A stretch of DNA of 64,000 nt from Oscillospiraceae bacterium. Lineage in GTDB: Bacteria > Bacillota > Clostridia > Oscillospirales > Acutalibacteraceae. Below are positions 7,988 through 17,725 of this stretch, piece after piece. The notes beneath the pieces are model-generated. The model saw only the letters and a list, made by a program, of their open reading frames with translations, made no database searches and was not told where the DNA came from. The stretch lies in assembly GCA_022650485.1 (NCBI GenBank), contig JALCPP010000001.1:356824-420823 (forward strand). The letters are read 5' to 3'. Both the position numbers and the translations under genes were made by a program. Each line of letters starts with the position of its first letter. The first letter of the stretch is position 1.

Positions 7988-10477
7988 TTGGCAAATAAAA
8001 AGCCCAACCGAAAAAGCACAAAAAAGCCGCGCGCGCGAACCGCGGCTCCTGCAAAAGGCGCGGCTTCGGCCGCAATGAAAAACGCACAGGAAAACAAACA
8101 GCGAAATCAGATTAACGCCGTGGTTTTGTTTGCCTGCTCCATTTTGATGTTCTGCCTGGTTCTAATCAGCGGAGACCACATCTGGCACTGGTTTCACAAC
8201 GTACTGCTCGGCCTGTTCGGAACTTGGGCCATTCTTTGGCCAATCTTGCTGTTATACATATCGATCATCACAGCTTTGGAGCATCAAGGACCGCATACCG
8301 GCGGAAAACTAATCCTAATGATTGTGATTATTGCCCTTTTCTGCGCTTCGGCCTATATTTTTACCGTTACCAACAACATAACCCTTCATTCGTTCTGGGG
8401 CAATTTGGTCAAGCTGTATCAGTCCGGCACGAAGCATGCCGGAGCCGGGTTTTTCAGCGGGCTGTTCGGCATTCCCATTGTAGCCGCACTGGGACCGGTC
8501 GGAGCGAAAATCGTCATTTTGCTTTTATTGTTCGTCGCGATTATGGTCCTGACGGGAACCGGCCTGATTCAGCTGTTTCAAACTGTTGCCAAACCGGCCG
8601 GCATGGTGAAAACAGGCTTCGATTCCGCCATGGAAAAAAGAATTAAACACAACCGGGAAAATCTGGATATTGATATCGCGCTGGATGACGAGGAACTTCC
8701 CGCCCATCCGGTTCGCTCCGCCCCCAAAAAGCCGGCCAAAAAAAATGAAAAGCTGGAAAAGCTGGAAAAACTCTTTTCTATTGGAAGCGGAAAAGCACCG
8801 GCAAAAGCTCCGGCTGACCCAACTCCTCAAAAAAAGCCAGCCGCGCAGCCTGAAGAGCCCGCAGATGTGAAAGAAGAAAAGCCAGACCTTCCACCGAAAA
8901 TTGAGCCGACACCGGTTTCGCAGCCGAGTCCCGCAGATCAAGCCGCTCTCAGCTCCGCCGACCCTCCGCAGGACGGTGAACATCATTTTCCACCCGTTTC
9001 CATGCTGGCAACCACGCACGAATTAAGCGAGCAGGAAGCAATCAGCGAAATTCAGACCAACGGGCGTATGCTGGTCGACACGCTGAAAAGCTTTGGTGTA
9101 CAAACCACTTTCGTCGGTTACAGCCGCGGTCCTGCGGTGACCCGCTATGAGCTTCAGCCTGCCAGCGGGGTAAAAATCAGCAAAATCACCAACCTTTCCG
9201 ACGACCTTTCCATGAACCTGGCCACGGCGGGAATCCGCATTGAGGCACCCATTCCGGGAAAAGCAGCAGTTGGAATTGAAGTCCCCAACAAGAAAAACAC
9301 CGTGGTTCGTATGCGTGAACTGGTTGAAAGCAATAGCTTTACCGCGGCAAAAAGCCGCCTGACCGTCACCCTCGGGCGCGATATTGCCGGCGGTGTCGCC
9401 GTTACGGACCTGGCGAAAATGCCCCATCTGCTGATTGCAGGTGCAACAGGGTCCGGTAAATCCGTCTGCATCAATTCGATGATCATCAGTCTGCTCTACA
9501 AATCATCTCCGGAAGATGTCCGCTTTCTGATGATTGACCCGAAAGTTGTAGAACTTGGCATTTACAATGGAATTCCGCATCTTCTGGTTCCGGTCGTAAC
9601 CGACCCGCGCAAAGCCGCCGGCGCATTGAGCTGGGCGGTCAACGAAATGCTCAAGCGGTATAAGATCTTCGCTTCTAAAAATGTACGCGACCTGTCCGCC
9701 TACAATGCGCTGGCGGCACGCTGCAACTATAAGGATGAAGAAGACCAGCCGATGGAGCACATGCCTCAGATTGTCATTATCATCGACGAACTTGCCGATT
9801 TGATGATGGCCGCGCCCAATGAGGTAGAAGATTCCATCTGCCGTTTGGCCCAAATGGCACGTGCCGCCGGAATGCACCTGGTTATCGCCACGCAGAGGCC
9901 GTCTGTCGACGTTATCACGGGAATTATCAAGGCAAATATTCCAAGCCGCATCGCGTTCGCCGTTTCATCACAGGTGGATTCCCGAACCATTTTGGATATG
10001 GGCGGCGCCGAAAAGCTGCTGGGCCGCGGCGATATGCTGTTCTCCCCCGTCAGCTCACAAAAGCCGATTCGAATTCAGGGATGTTTTGTCAGCGACAGTG
10101 AAATTGAGTCAATTGCCGGATTCACCAAGAAAACCCAGGAAGCGGACTACAGCGAAAATATCGCAGAGGAAATTGAGCGGAACGCCGTCGCTGAAAAGGG
10201 AACCTCCTCTTCAAAAGGAGAGGAGGAAAACAGCGACCCCATTATGCCGGATGCAATCAAATGTGTTGTAGAAGCGGGACAGGCATCGACCTCTCTGCTT
10301 CAGCGGCGGCTGCGGCTGGGATACGCACGGGCCGGAAGGCTGGTGGACCAGATGGAACAAATGGGAATCATCGGCCCCCGGGACGGCTCCAAACCCCGGG
10401 AGGTATTGATTACATATCAGCAGTGGCAGGAAATGAAAATGCAGAAAGCTGACACGCAGCAAGAAGCAAAAACATGA
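7988..10477 (+). CDS. ftsK: DNA translocase FtsK/SpoIIIE
   Basis: A septum-anchored, ATP-driven pump that moves double-stranded DNA through the division or sporulation septum. The 829-residue protein has a basic N-terminus, about four transmembrane helices (roughly residues 40-200), a Pro/Lys/Glu-rich linker, and a motor domain with Walker A GATGSGKS (near residue 484) and the Walker B segment [15 protein letters not shown]-terminal winged-helix gamma domain follows ([20 protein letters not shown]). The TTG at 7988 is preferred because AGAGGTG lies six bases upstream. Its stop overlaps the next start (ATGA). Confidence 0.93.
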   Translation: MANKKPNRKSTKKPRARTAAPAKGAASAAMKNAQENKQRNQINAVVLFACSILMFCLVLISGDHIWHWFHNVLLGLFGTWAILWPILLLYISIITALEHQGPHTGGKLILMIVIIALFCASAYIFTVTNNITLHSFWGNLVKLYQSGTKHAGAGFFSGLFGIPIVAALGPVGAKIVILLLLFVAIMVLTGTGLIQLFQTVAKPAGMVKTGFDSAMEKRIKHNRENLDIDIALDDEELPAHPVRSAPKKPAKKNEKLEKLEKLFSIGSGKAPAKAPADPTPQKKPAAQPEEPADVKEEKPDLPPKIEPTPVSQPSPADQAALSSADPPQDGEHHFPPVSMLATTHELSEQEAISEIQTNGRMLVDTLKSFGVQTTFVGYSRGPAVTRYELQPASGVKISKITNLSDDLSMNLATAGIRIEAPIPGKAAVGIEVPNKKNTVVRMRELVESNSFTAAKSRLTVTLGRDIAGGVAVTDLAKMPHLLIAGATGSGKSVCINSMIISLLYKSSPEDVRFLMIDPKVVELGIYNGIPHLLVPVVTDPRKAAGALSWAVNEMLKRYKIFASKNVRDLSAYNALAARCNYKDEEDQPMEHMPQIVIIIDELADLMMAAPNEVEDSICRLAQMARAAGMHLVIATQRPSVDVITGIIKANIPSRIAFAVSSQVDSRTILDMGGAEKLLGRGDMLFSPVSSQKPIRIQGCFVSDSEIESIAGFTKKTQEADYSENIAEEIERNAVAEKGTSSSKGEEENSDPIMPDAIKCVVEAGQASTSLLQRRLRLGYARAGRLVDQMEQMGIIGPRDGSKPREVLITYQQWQEMKMQKADTQQEAKT

Positions 10478-11442
10478 TTTTAAAACATCGTTCCTTCCAG
10501 AGCCGGCTGCATGGAACAAGCCGCCGGAAACGCATTATCCTGTCCGTACTGCTGTTGGGAATTCTGGCCGCATCTGCGGTTCCTTTCAGCGCTTCTTCTC
10601 TTTGGAACCACGCACTTACCCTGTTTGGGCTCGGTGATTTTTCATCGTGTGCGGACAGCTGGCCGGTATCCGTTCATGTGCTGGATGTTGGAAAGGCGGA
10701 CAGTATTCTGGTGGAATGTGAAGGGCATCGAATGCTCGTGGACGGTGGAACAGCCGGCAACGGCAAAATCGTCGTCCGATATCTGGAACGGCGCGGCACA
10801 ACCCATTTGGAATATGTTGTCAACACGCATCCGGATGAAGACCATGTGGGCGGTTTAAAATATGTGATACAGCGCTTCCCTATTTCACATTATCTGGCGA
10901 CTGAAGTCAGTGCGGACCTGATTCCGGATACTCCCGCTTATCACGACACCATGAAGGCGCTTCAAAAAAAGGAAATTTCAAAAGAAATCTCCAGGTGCGG
11001 ACATCAATTTTCATTGGGCAATCTGAAAGTCCGCGTACTGGGCCCCGTCGTCCCCGGTAACAGCGCCAATAACTGCTCCCTCGTTCTTCAGCTGCAATAC
11101 CGCGGTATCCGTATTCTTCTGATGGGTGACGCGGAAAAAGAAGAAGAACAAAGTCTGATCAATACTGGAACGGATCTGTCCGCCGATATTCTGAAAGCAG
11201 GGCATCACGGCAGCAGTACTTCTACCACCGCGGAATTGTTAAACGCAGTCCGGCCTGATTATGCGGTAATTTCGGTCGGATACGACCGGAATCAACTGCC
11301 GAAAACCGACGTTTTAAAGCGCCTGTACCGCGCCGGTATTCAAACATATCGGACGGATGTCAGCGGAACCGTCCTCTTTCTAACCGATGGAAAAACCATT
11401 TCTGTCAAAACCGAAAAGCAATCAAATACTATGAATCATTAG
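10474..11442 (+). CDS. ComEC/Rec2-type metallo-beta-lactamase protein
   Basis: A 322-residue protein with one N-terminal membrane segment (about residues 18-40) and an extracytoplasmic metallo-beta-lactamase domain. It carries the fold's metal motif as [10 protein letters not shown], a [11 protein letters not shown] strand and the later [10 protein letters not shown], all typical of the C-terminal hydrolase domain of ComEC. It lacks the polytopic ComEC channel, so it is a stand-alone hydrolase (substrate unknown, possibly nucleic acid). It overlaps ftsK by four bases and is followed by a DUF3006 gene, a recurring pair in Firmicutes. Confidence 0.85.
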   Translation: MILKHRSFQSRLHGTSRRKRIILSVLLLGILAASAVPFSASSLWNHALTLFGLGDFSSCADSWPVSVHVLDVGKADSILVECEGHRMLVDGGTAGNGKIVVRYLERRGTTHLEYVVNTHPDEDHVGGLKYVIQRFPISHYLATEVSADLIPDTPAYHDTMKALQKKEISKEISRCGHQFSLGNLKVRVLGPVVPGNSANNCSLVLQLQYRGIRILLMGDAEKEEEQSLINTGTDLSADILKAGHHGSSTSTTAELLNAVRPDYAVISVGYDRNQLPKTDVLKRLYRAGIQTYRTDVSGTVLFLTDGKTISVKTEKQSNTMNH

Positions 11443-11455
11443 GAGTGTGGCTTGT

Positions 11456-11659
11456 ATGAAAACCATCACAATCAGCCATTTAGAAGGCATTTACGCAATC
11501 TGTGAAGACAAAGATCAAAAATATTATGCCATTGAAATTTCAGAGCTGCCGAAAGGAGCCGCACCCGGCGACGTTTTACAGGTGAATGAGACAGAAGGAA
11601 CCCTTACGGTTGACAAGGAAGCAACTTTAGCCAAAAAGAACAAGAAAAAGAAAGCATAA
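11456..11659 (+). CDS. DUF3006 family small protein
   Basis: A 67-residue protein: a short beta-rich domain (ISHLEGIYAICEDKDQKYYAIE), the DUF3006 signature of an acidic patch and GDVL, and a lysine-rich tail. The ATG at 11456 is preferred, with AGGAG ten bases upstream; a GTG at 11447 overlaps that site. It starts 13 bases after the metallo-beta-lactamase gene. The family has no assigned function. Confidence 0.8.
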   Translation: MKTITISHLEGIYAICEDKDQKYYAIEISELPKGAAPGDVLQVNETEGTLTVDKEATLAKKNKKKKA

Positions 11660-11662
11660 AAT

Positions 11663-11705
11663 GAGAGCAGTTTTGCGAATAAAAAAAGTTCGCAAAACTG
11701 CTCTC
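11663..11705. terminator. Bidirectional terminator between convergent genes
   Basis: A perfect 17-bp inverted repeat (arms 11663-11679 and 11689-11705) with a 9-base A-rich loop lies between the plus-strand DUF3006 gene and the minus-strand rodA-like gene. Flanking U-tracts are short, so efficiency is uncertain. Confidence 0.7.
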
Positions 11706-11723
11706 AAACTCTATGAAAATATT

Positions 11724-12896
11724 CTACATAAGATTTCTTCGCTTTAAAACAACCTTGTCAGTGTTTATTCGATGCATGTAAACATTTAACACCAGGCCAA
11801 AGCCAAAATAAAGACAGATGGCAGAAGAACCGCCATAACTGAAAAACGGAAGCGTTACACCCATAACGGGCAAAAGATCAAGGCACATGCCCAGATTAAA
11901 AACAGCCTGTGCGGCAATCATGCCGAAAAAGCCCATGCAAATGCTGCTTCCCAGTAAATCCATCGATTGATGGGAAATTCGAAGCGTATGCAGAAGCAAG
12001 AGCAAGAGTAAAAGCAAAATTGCACAACAGCCAATAAATCCAAGCTGTTCCCCCGCCACAGAAAAGACAAAGTCACTCTGCTGAATCGGAACCACCGAAT
12101 GATTGACACGCGGGCTCTGAAACAATCCACGCCCCCACAAGCCGCCGCTTCCAATAGAAAGCCGGCCCTGAATCTGCTGGTAAGCGTATTGCAGCGCCGC
12201 GCTGGGGTCGGAGTCAAGGTGATAAGTGACCATCAGCCGCTCTTTCTGGTAATCCTTCAACACATACTTCCATGCAAGCGGAAGGGCAACTGCAACCGAA
12301 GCAAACAGCGCCGCAAAATATCTCAGCTGGATTCCCGCGCCAAACGACATGGCAAGGAACATGCAGAAGAAAATCACCGCCGTCCCGTCATCACCTTGAA
12401 AGTGCACTAAAACAACGGGAATCATGGCATGAAACGCAAGCAGGAAAACATGAAGCGGCGATTTGAGAAACCCGCGTTCTTCCAGTGCGGAAAGATGTTT
12501 GGAAAAGGTCAGGATAAAGCCGATTTTCACCAATTCACTGGGCTGAAAAGTCAGGCCGCCCGGCAAAGAGATCCACGCCTTTGCATTCACGCCGCCGCTG
12601 TTTACAACGGCAGTACCAAAAAGCTGTGTATAAATAATTAAGAACAAACAGAACCCGGCGACTACATACCAGAAATTACAGATTTCCCGATAATCGATTA
12701 AGGAAAAAAACACCGCACCGATCAGCCCGCCGACAACCGCCACAAGCATCGTGGTAACATATCCCCGGGTTCTCCCTTCCGGAATCGGTACCGTTTGCAT
12801 CAGCAGCAAACTGTACGACGATATCATCAGAATAAAGAACCAGTTCAGCTTGTCCGTTCGTTTCACATAATTTGCAATGGATTTCAGTACACGCAT
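11724..12896 (-). CDS. rodA: SEDS-family peptidoglycan polymerase, RodA-like
   Basis: A 390-residue polytopic protein with about ten transmembrane helices. SEDS proteins are glycosyltransferases that polymerise peptidoglycan with a partner class B PBP. Family features are GVNAKAWISLPGGLTFQPSE (substrate cavity and loop), the large extracellular loop with GLWGRGLFQSPRVNH, and the C-terminal GVTLPFFSYGGSS. RodA versus FtsW or SpoVE cannot be settled from motifs alone; the absence of neighbouring murein/division genes favours RodA. It is monocistronic here with its own promoter (12947-12975). Confidence 0.87.
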   Translation of the reverse strand: MRVLKSIANYVKRTDKLNWFFILMISSYSLLLMQTVPIPEGRTRGYVTTMLVAVVGGLIGAVFFSLIDYREICNFWYVVAGFCLFLIIYTQLFGTAVVNSGGVNAKAWISLPGGLTFQPSELVKIGFILTFSKHLSALEERGFLKSPLHVFLLAFHAMIPVVLVHFQGDDGTAVIFFCMFLAMSFGAGIQLRYFAALFASVAVALPLAWKYVLKDYQKERLMVTYHLDSDPSAALQYAYQQIQGRLSIGSGGLWGRGLFQSPRVNHSVVPIQQSDFVFSVAGEQLGFIGCCAILLLLLLLLLHTLRISHQSMDLLGSSICMGFFGMIAAQAVFNLGMCLDLLPVMGVTLPFFSYGGSSAICLYFGFGLVLNVYMHRINTDKVVLKRRNLM

Positions 12897-12946
12897 TCTT
12901 TCGCCTCTTTTGAAACATCCCTATTTCCATGTCTATACGATAATTT

Positions 12947-12975
12947 ATTATATGCTACCGGGCACAAACTTGCAA
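12947..12975 (-). promoter_or_regulatory. SigA-type promoter of the rodA-like gene
   Basis: Minus strand TTGCAA (12970-12975), 17-base spacer, TATAAT (12947-12952). It lies 51 bases upstream of the start codon. Confidence 0.75.
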
Positions 12976-13022
12976 GGTATTAGGAATATTAACCGCAAAG
13001 GATTTTCTAATTGCCCGAATTG

Positions 13023-13031
13023 TGATATAAT
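13023..13031 (+). promoter_or_regulatory. Extended -10 promoter of the fhs operon
   Basis: TGATATAAT gives a perfect TATAAT (13026-13031) with the TGN extension; no good -35 is seen, as is common for extended -10 promoters. It lies 36 bases upstream of the fhs start codon. Confidence 0.65.
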
Positions 13032-13067
13032 CGTGCTCAGATATATGATATGTAAGGAGAAATGCCA

Positions 13068-14735
13068 ATGCTTACGGATATAAAAATTGCACAGCAAGTG
13101 CAGCCCAAGCGAATATGGCAAATCGCGGAAGGCCTCGGCGTTCAGGAAGAAGAACTGGAGCCTTACGGAAGATTTAAAGCCAAGCTAAACGCTTCTTTGT
13201 ATCAAAGGATTTCCGGTCGTAAAGACGGAAAACTGATCTTGGTAACCGCCATCAATCCCACCCCGGCCGGTGAAGGTAAAACAACGACTTCTATCGGGTT
13301 GGGCGACGCCTTAACGAAAATTGGAAAAAAATCCGTCATCGCACTCAGGGAACCTTCCCTCGGCCCCGTTTTCGGCATTAAAGGCGGCGCTACGGGCGGC
13401 GGATATGCCCAAGTGCTTCCCATGGAAGATATTAACCTTCACTTTACCGGCGATTTCCATGCGATTACCTCGGCCAACAACCTTCTCTGCGCCATGCTGG
13501 ACAACCATATTCAGCAGGGCAACACGCTGCATATCGACCCGCGCAGAATTCTCATTCAGCGCTGCATGGATATGAACGACCGCCAGCTTCGTAAAATTGT
13601 CTGCGGCCTGGGCGGCAAGGCAAGCGGTGTTCCAAGGGAAGATAGCTTCTGCATTACAGTCGCTACCGAAATTATGGCAATTTTCTGCCTGGCGCAAAAT
13701 TTAAACGACTTAAAACAGAGACTTGGGAAAATTCTGGTTGCTTACAATACGGACGGTGAACCGGTTTACGCTCACAGTCTGAAAGTAGAAGGCGCCATGG
13801 CGGCTTTGCTGAAAGACGCCATTAACCCGAACCTGGTGCAGACACTGGAAGGAACCCCGGCCTTGATTCACGGAGGCCCATTTGCCAATATCGCACACGG
13901 ATGCAACTCAATCCGCGCGACCCGTTATGCGCTGAAGCTGGGTGATTACTGTGTCACGGAAGCCGGATTCGGTTCCGACCTTGGCGCGGAAAAATTCATG
14001 AACATCAACTGCCGCCTTTCCGGGCTGAAGCCCGACGCCGTGGTTTTGGTTGCAACGGCGCGTGCCCTGAAATACAACGGCGGCGTGCCGAAAGCGGAAA
14101 CCGGCAAACAGAATCCGGCTGCCTTGCAGGCCGGAATTGAAAATCTGGGTGCGCATATCACCGGCCTGAAAAAGTACGGTGTTCCCGTCGTGGTTGCCAT
14201 CAATCGTTTTGAAAGCGATTCAGAAGAAGAACTTGCGCTGATTGAACGGTACTGCCGCGAAAAAGGAGCGGACTTCGCTCTTTCCGAAGTTTTTGCGAAA
14301 GGCGGCGCGGGCGGAATCGACCTGGCGCAAAAGGTCTGCAAAGCGGCGGAGCAGAAGAGCGACTTTCATCTGCTGTATCCCGATAACGCCCCCATCACGG
14401 AAAAAATCGAAACCGTGGCAAAGGAAATTTACGGTGCGGACGGGGTAACCTATACCAAGCAGGCATTGCGCTCGCTGGATAGTATTCGTTCACTGGGCGG
14501 TGACCATATGCCAGTGTGCATTGCCAAAACACAGTACTCTCTTTCGGATGATCCGAAACTGCTGGGAAGGCCCACCGGTTTCCACATTACCATTCGAGAC
14601 GTGAAGCTGAGCAACGGAGCCGGCTTTGCCGTTGCTTACGCAGGCAACGTCCTCACCATGCCCGGTCTGCCCTCGCGGCCTGCCGCAGAACAGATTGACG
14701 TGGATGAGAACGGAACAATCTCAGGATTATTCTAG
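13068..14735 (+). CDS. fhs: Formate-tetrahydrofolate ligase
   Basis: Makes 10-formyl-THF from formate, THF and ATP, feeding one-carbon metabolism (Wood-Ljungdahl methyl branch and purine synthesis). At 555 residues it is full length. The P-loop TPAGEGKTT is at residues 65-73 and is followed by [18 protein letters not shown], both family signatures. Of two nearby ATGs, the second (13068) has AGGAG at a proper eight-base spacing. It leads fhs-tsaE-tsaB-rpiB-upp; two AICAR/GAR transformylases at 33-36 kb would use its product. Confidence 0.96.
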   Translation: MLTDIKIAQQVQPKRIWQIAEGLGVQEEELEPYGRFKAKLNASLYQRISGRKDGKLILVTAINPTPAGEGKTTTSIGLGDALTKIGKKSVIALREPSLGPVFGIKGGATGGGYAQVLPMEDINLHFTGDFHAITSANNLLCAMLDNHIQQGNTLHIDPRRILIQRCMDMNDRQLRKIVCGLGGKASGVPREDSFCITVATEIMAIFCLAQNLNDLKQRLGKILVAYNTDGEPVYAHSLKVEGAMAALLKDAINPNLVQTLEGTPALIHGGPFANIAHGCNSIRATRYALKLGDYCVTEAGFGSDLGAEKFMNINCRLSGLKPDAVVLVATARALKYNGGVPKAETGKQNPAALQAGIENLGAHITGLKKYGVPVVVAINRFESDSEEELALIERYCREKGADFALSEVFAKGGAGGIDLAQKVCKAAEQKSDFHLLYPDNAPITEKIETVAKEIYGADGVTYTKQALRSLDSIRSLGGDHMPVCIAKTQYSLSDDPKLLGRPTGFHITIRDVKLSNGAGFAVAYAGNVLTMPGLPSRPAAEQIDVDENGTISGLF

Positions 14736-14771
14736 ATAAAAAACAGAAACGTATTCACAGAAGGTGATTGA

Positions 14772-15212
14772 ATGCGAGAATACCGAACCTTTTCCCCGGT
14801 GGAAACCGAGGCGCTCGGCGAGCGCCTCGCCGCCGGCCTGAAAGGTGGAGAAGTTCTTGCACTATTCGGCGGCATGGGGATGGGAAAAACCGCCCTGACC
14901 CGAGGGATCGCCCGCGGGCTTGGAATTCCAAAGGGAGTTTGCAGCCCAACATTCGCTCTGGTTCATGAATACCGGGGACGCGTAATCGTTTATCATTTTG
15001 ATATGTACCGCGTTACAAGCTGGGACGACCTTGCTTCCACCGGTTTTTTTGACGACCTGAATACCGGCGCCGTTCTGGTAGTGGAATGGAGCGAAAACAT
15101 TGAAAACGCGCTTCCTGAGGAAGCAATCCGGATTCACCTTAGTCGTGGAAAAACGGACAACGAGCGCGTTTTTTCCATTGAGGGGATGCTGGATGAAAAT
15201 ATTGGCAATTGA
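14772..15212 (+). CDS. tsaE: tRNA t6A modification ATPase TsaE
   Basis: A 146-residue P-loop protein with GGMGMGKTALTRG (residues 34-46) and the TsaE signature SPTFALVHEYRG. It works with TsaB and TsaD to attach threonylcarbamoyl to A37 of ANN-decoding tRNAs. An AAGGTG precedes the ATG. Its end overlaps tsaB by 20 bases, the usual bacterial pairing. Confidence 0.95.
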   Translation: MREYRTFSPVETEALGERLAAGLKGGEVLALFGGMGMGKTALTRGIARGLGIPKGVCSPTFALVHEYRGRVIVYHFDMYRVTSWDDLASTGFFDDLNTGAVLVVEWSENIENALPEEAIRIHLSRGKTDNERVFSIEGMLDENIGN

Positions 15213-15897
15213 TTCCTCCGCAGTGACCGCTTCTGCCGCCTTGACGGAAGACGGAAAAATTCTGGGGGAATACTTTTTGAACACGGGACTGACCCACAGT
15301 GAAACGCTGATGCCGATGATTGAAAGTGTTTTGCACTGTGTGAAAGTCAGCCCATCAAAAATTGACCTGTTCGCCGTTTCGTCCGGTCCCGGTTCTTTTA
15401 CCGGGATTCGGATTGGAATTGCCAGCATTAAAGGGCTGGCCATGCCGTTTCAAACACCCTGCGCCGGCATTTCCACACTGGAAGCCATCGCGCACAATTT
15501 GGAACACCTTGATTGTCTGGTCTGCGCTGTCATGGACGCGCGGTGCGGGCAGGTTTACAATGCCCTTTTCCGGGCGAAAAGCGGCTGTATCAAACGGCTG
15601 ACCCCAGACCGGGCCATTGCCATAAAAGACTTGGCGAAAGAATGTAAAGCACTGGACGGGCCACTCTATCTTTGCGGCGACGGGGCCAAACTTTGCGCAA
15701 AAGCAGAAGCTTTTCAAGCAATCGGCGCTGTTCTTCCGCCGGAGCCGCTGATTTACCAACGGGCCTGCGGTGTGGCAAAAGCCGCGGCAGCGGCAGCCGG
15801 TGAAAACCGAACCGTCACCCCCGCCGCACTGATGCCGTTCTATCTTCGCCCGGCACAGGCTGAACGTTCACTGAAAAAGCAACTTGGAGGGAAATAA
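15193..15897 (+). CDS. tsaB: tRNA t6A modification scaffold protein TsaB
   Basis: A 234-residue ASKHA-fold protein starting KILAIDSSAVTASAAL, with GPGSFTGIRIGI near residue 70, both typical of TsaB. It heterodimerises with TsaD in the t6A complex. The ATG at 15193 matches the family N-terminus; a longer frame from 15100 would run deep into tsaE. The stop is two bases before rpiB. Confidence 0.95.
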   Translation: MKILAIDSSAVTASAALTEDGKILGEYFLNTGLTHSETLMPMIESVLHCVKVSPSKIDLFAVSSGPGSFTGIRIGIASIKGLAMPFQTPCAGISTLEAIAHNLEHLDCLVCAVMDARCGQVYNALFRAKSGCIKRLTPDRAIAIKDLAKECKALDGPLYLCGDGAKLCAKAEAFQAIGAVLPPEPLIYQRACGVAKAAAAAAGENRTVTPAALMPFYLRPAQAERSLKKQLGGK

Positions 15898-15899
15898 GC

Positions 15900-16343
15900 A
15901 TGATCGCATTGGGAGCCGACCACGGAGGGCTTGCTTTAAAAGAAGCAATCCGGCACTATCTGGATTCCGAAAGAATCGAATACAAAGATTTTGGTACATT
16001 TGATGAAACATCCGTCGATTACCCGCCGATCGCGGCGCAGACCGCACATTTTGTCGCGGACGGGAATGCTGAATTCGGCATTCTGTGCTGTGGCACGGGA
16101 ATTGGTATGAGTATTGCGGCCAATAAGGTAAAGGGAATCCGCGCGTCTGTCTGCACAAACGCTTACTGCGCGGAAATCACACGCCACCACAACAACGCAA
16201 ACATTTTGTGTCTGGGCGGCAGAGTCATCAATGAAGAACAGGCCGTAGAATTCGCAAAACTCTTTCTCAACACTCCGTTCGACGGCGGCCGTCATCAACG
16301 CAGAGTCGATGGAATTACAAAAATTGAACAAGGTGAGCTTTAA
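15900..16343 (+). CDS. rpiB: Ribose-5-phosphate isomerase B
   Basis: Interconverts ribose 5-phosphate and ribulose 5-phosphate. The 147 residues include the RpiB/LacAB signatures [11 protein letters not shown] (residues 4-14), [13 protein letters not shown] (around 64-76, containing the active-site Cys) and NDANVL-equivalent [11 protein letters not shown]. It lies directly after tsaB and before upp; the ribose-phosphate link to nucleotide salvage is plausible. Confidence 0.95.
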   Translation: MIALGADHGGLALKEAIRHYLDSERIEYKDFGTFDETSVDYPPIAAQTAHFVADGNAEFGILCCGTGIGMSIAANKVKGIRASVCTNAYCAEITRHHNNANILCLGGRVINEEQAVEFAKLFLNTPFDGGRHQRRVDGITKIEQGEL

Positions 16344-16366
16344 AACTATCTACTGGAGGATATAAA

Positions 16367-16999
16367 ATGGACAAACAGGTACTGATTATGGATCATCCGC
16401 TGATTCAGCATAAGCTGACTTATCTGAGGGACAAAAACACAGGTTCAAAGGATTTCCGTCAGCTGGTCGGAGAAATCGCCATGCTTCTCTGCTATGAAGC
16501 AACACGTGACCTTCCTTTGGAAGAAACAACAGTGGAAACCCCTGTTGCATTGACCAAGACTAAGGTTATTGAAGGCAGGAAACTGGCTTTTGTTCCCATT
16601 CTTCGCGCCGGTATCGGCATGGTAGACGGTGTACTGCAGATGGTTCCGGCTGCAAAAGTCGGCCATATCGGACTTTACCGCGACCCCAAGACGCTCAAAC
16701 CCGTTGAGTACTACAGCAAGCTCCCCTGCGACATCGATCAGCGCGACGTCATCGTTCTTGACCCCATGCTGGCAACCGGCGGCTCTTCGGTCGATGCAAT
16801 TTCCATTATCAAGCGCAGCCACCCAAAAAGCATCAAGTTCATGTGCATCATTGCCGCTCCGGAAGGAATTGAAGCCCTGACGAAAGCGCATCCTGATGTT
16901 CAGGTTTACTGCGCCGCTGTTGATGATCATCTGAATGAACACGGATATATCGTACCGGGTCTGGGCGACGCCGGTGACCGTATTTTTGGAACCCTTTAA
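16367..16999 (+). CDS. upp: Uracil phosphoribosyltransferase
   Basis: Salvages uracil to UMP with PRPP. The 210-residue sequence is full length, with the PRPP loop [14 protein letters not shown] (around residues 125-138) and the uracil-binding region near the C-terminus ([14 protein letters not shown]). Preceded by GGAGGATATAAA. Last gene of the fhs operon, followed by the terminator at 17035-17067. Confidence 0.96.
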   Translation: MDKQVLIMDHPLIQHKLTYLRDKNTGSKDFRQLVGEIAMLLCYEATRDLPLEETTVETPVALTKTKVIEGRKLAFVPILRAGIGMVDGVLQMVPAAKVGHIGLYRDPKTLKPVEYYSKLPCDIDQRDVIVLDPMLATGGSSVDAISIIKRSHPKSIKFMCIIAAPEGIEALTKAHPDVQVYCAAVDDHLNEHGYIVPGLGDAGDRIFGTL

Positions 17000-17034
17000 A
17001 CAAAACAGCCAAATCTTGTTCATAGAATTCGAAA

Positions 17035-17067
17035 GCGCCGGCCGGAGTAAAATCCGTCGGCGTTTTT
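17035..17067 (+). terminator. Intrinsic terminator after upp
   Basis: A GC-rich hairpin with CGCCG and CGGCG outer arms and a TCCG/CGGA inner stem, followed by TTTTT (17063-17067). Confidence 0.8.
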
Positions 17068-17090
17068 ATTTAACAAATTTTTACTTGGTT

Positions 17091-17115
17091 ATACTTGACA
17101 AAGTTTATCCAGTAT
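17091..17115. promoter_or_regulatory. Dyad operator over the rrf2 promoter (copy 1)
   Basis: ATACTTGA-N9-TCCAGTAT, seven of eight arm positions complementary, spanning the -35 and spacer of the rrf2 promoter. The same element recurs at 17603-17627. Its form resembles IscR/Rrf2 boxes, so autoregulation is inferred. Confidence 0.7.
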
Positions 17116-17123
17116 GCTATATT
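17095..17123 (+). promoter_or_regulatory. SigA-type promoter of the rrf2 gene
   Basis: TTGACA (17095-17100), 17-base spacer, TATATT (17118-17123) preceded by TGC. It lies 35 bases before the GTG start and overlaps the dyad at 17091-17115. Confidence 0.82.
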
Positions 17124-17157
17124 ATAGACGTTGAAAGAACAACATGGAGGGAACAAA

Positions 17158-17571
17158 GTGTTAATTACGCGAGAAACGGATTATGCCATACGGATACTGC
17201 GCGCACTGGCTGACGGAGAACAGCACACAACCGCTTCCATTTGTGCACAGGAATTACTGCCGCAGCAGTTCGCATACAAAATCCTGAAGAAACTGCAAAA
17301 GTCAGGTCTTGTCAGCATCATCCGCGGCAAGGACGGCGGCTGCCGTCTCATGGCGGATCTTCAAAAAGTAAGCCTTTTTGATCTGATGGAAATGACCGAT
17401 TCCGATAAATCTGTCAGCGCATGCACACAACCGGGATTCCCCTGTGGGTGGAGTCAGAAGCACGGAAAGCCATGCAAAGTTCACCAACATCTGCAGCAAT
17501 TACAAAACAAATTGAACGAAGAACTGAAAGCCGTCCGGCTTTCCGCTATCTTGCTGGACGACGATCATTAA
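17158..17571 (+). CDS. Rrf2/IscR-family Fe-S transcriptional regulator
   Basis: A 137-residue winged-helix regulator starting LITRETDYAIRILRALADG, the Rrf2 opening. The recognition region QQFAYKILKKLQKSGLV is followed by a three-cysteine cluster motif CTQPGFPCGWSQKHGKPC, which in IscR/NsrR/RsrR-type proteins ligates an Fe-S cluster sensing O2, NO or redox state. The GTG at 17158 has GGAGGG six bases upstream. The dyads at its own promoter and before the next gene suggest it controls both itself and the acyl-CoA dehydrogenase fusion/flavodiiron operon. Confidence 0.9.
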   Translation: MLITRETDYAIRILRALADGEQHTTASICAQELLPQQFAYKILKKLQKSGLVSIIRGKDGGCRLMADLQKVSLFDLMEMTDSDKSVSACTQPGFPCGWSQKHGKPCKVHQHLQQLQNKLNEELKAVRLSAILLDDDH

Positions 17572-17602
17572 AACCACTTACTCCATCTTTCTTTTTACCA
17601 TT

Positions 17603-17627
17603 AAACTGGACTAACTTTATCTAGTAT
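17603..17627. promoter_or_regulatory. Dyad operator upstream of the fusion gene (copy 2)
   Basis: AAACTGGA-N9-TCTAGTATT matches copy 1 at 19 of 25 positions, including the ACTnGA...TCnAGTAT skeleton. It lies about 100 bases before the dehydrogenase fusion start. A degenerate -35 (TGGACT) is within it, but a clear -10 is not evident. Confidence 0.65.
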
Positions 17628-17725
17628 TATTTTGGCCGATTCCCTGCGGAAAAAGCGCCCGGATATTCCGGAGCCGAATTCCGCATCAAGATATGATTTC
17701 ATCAATGCTTTAAGGAGGCAGTTGT

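Noticed and set aside
8525..9019. 164-codon minus-strand ORF
   Set aside because: It lies entirely within ftsK on the opposite strand and has no ribosome site or recognisable domain; many similar shadow frames were discarded.
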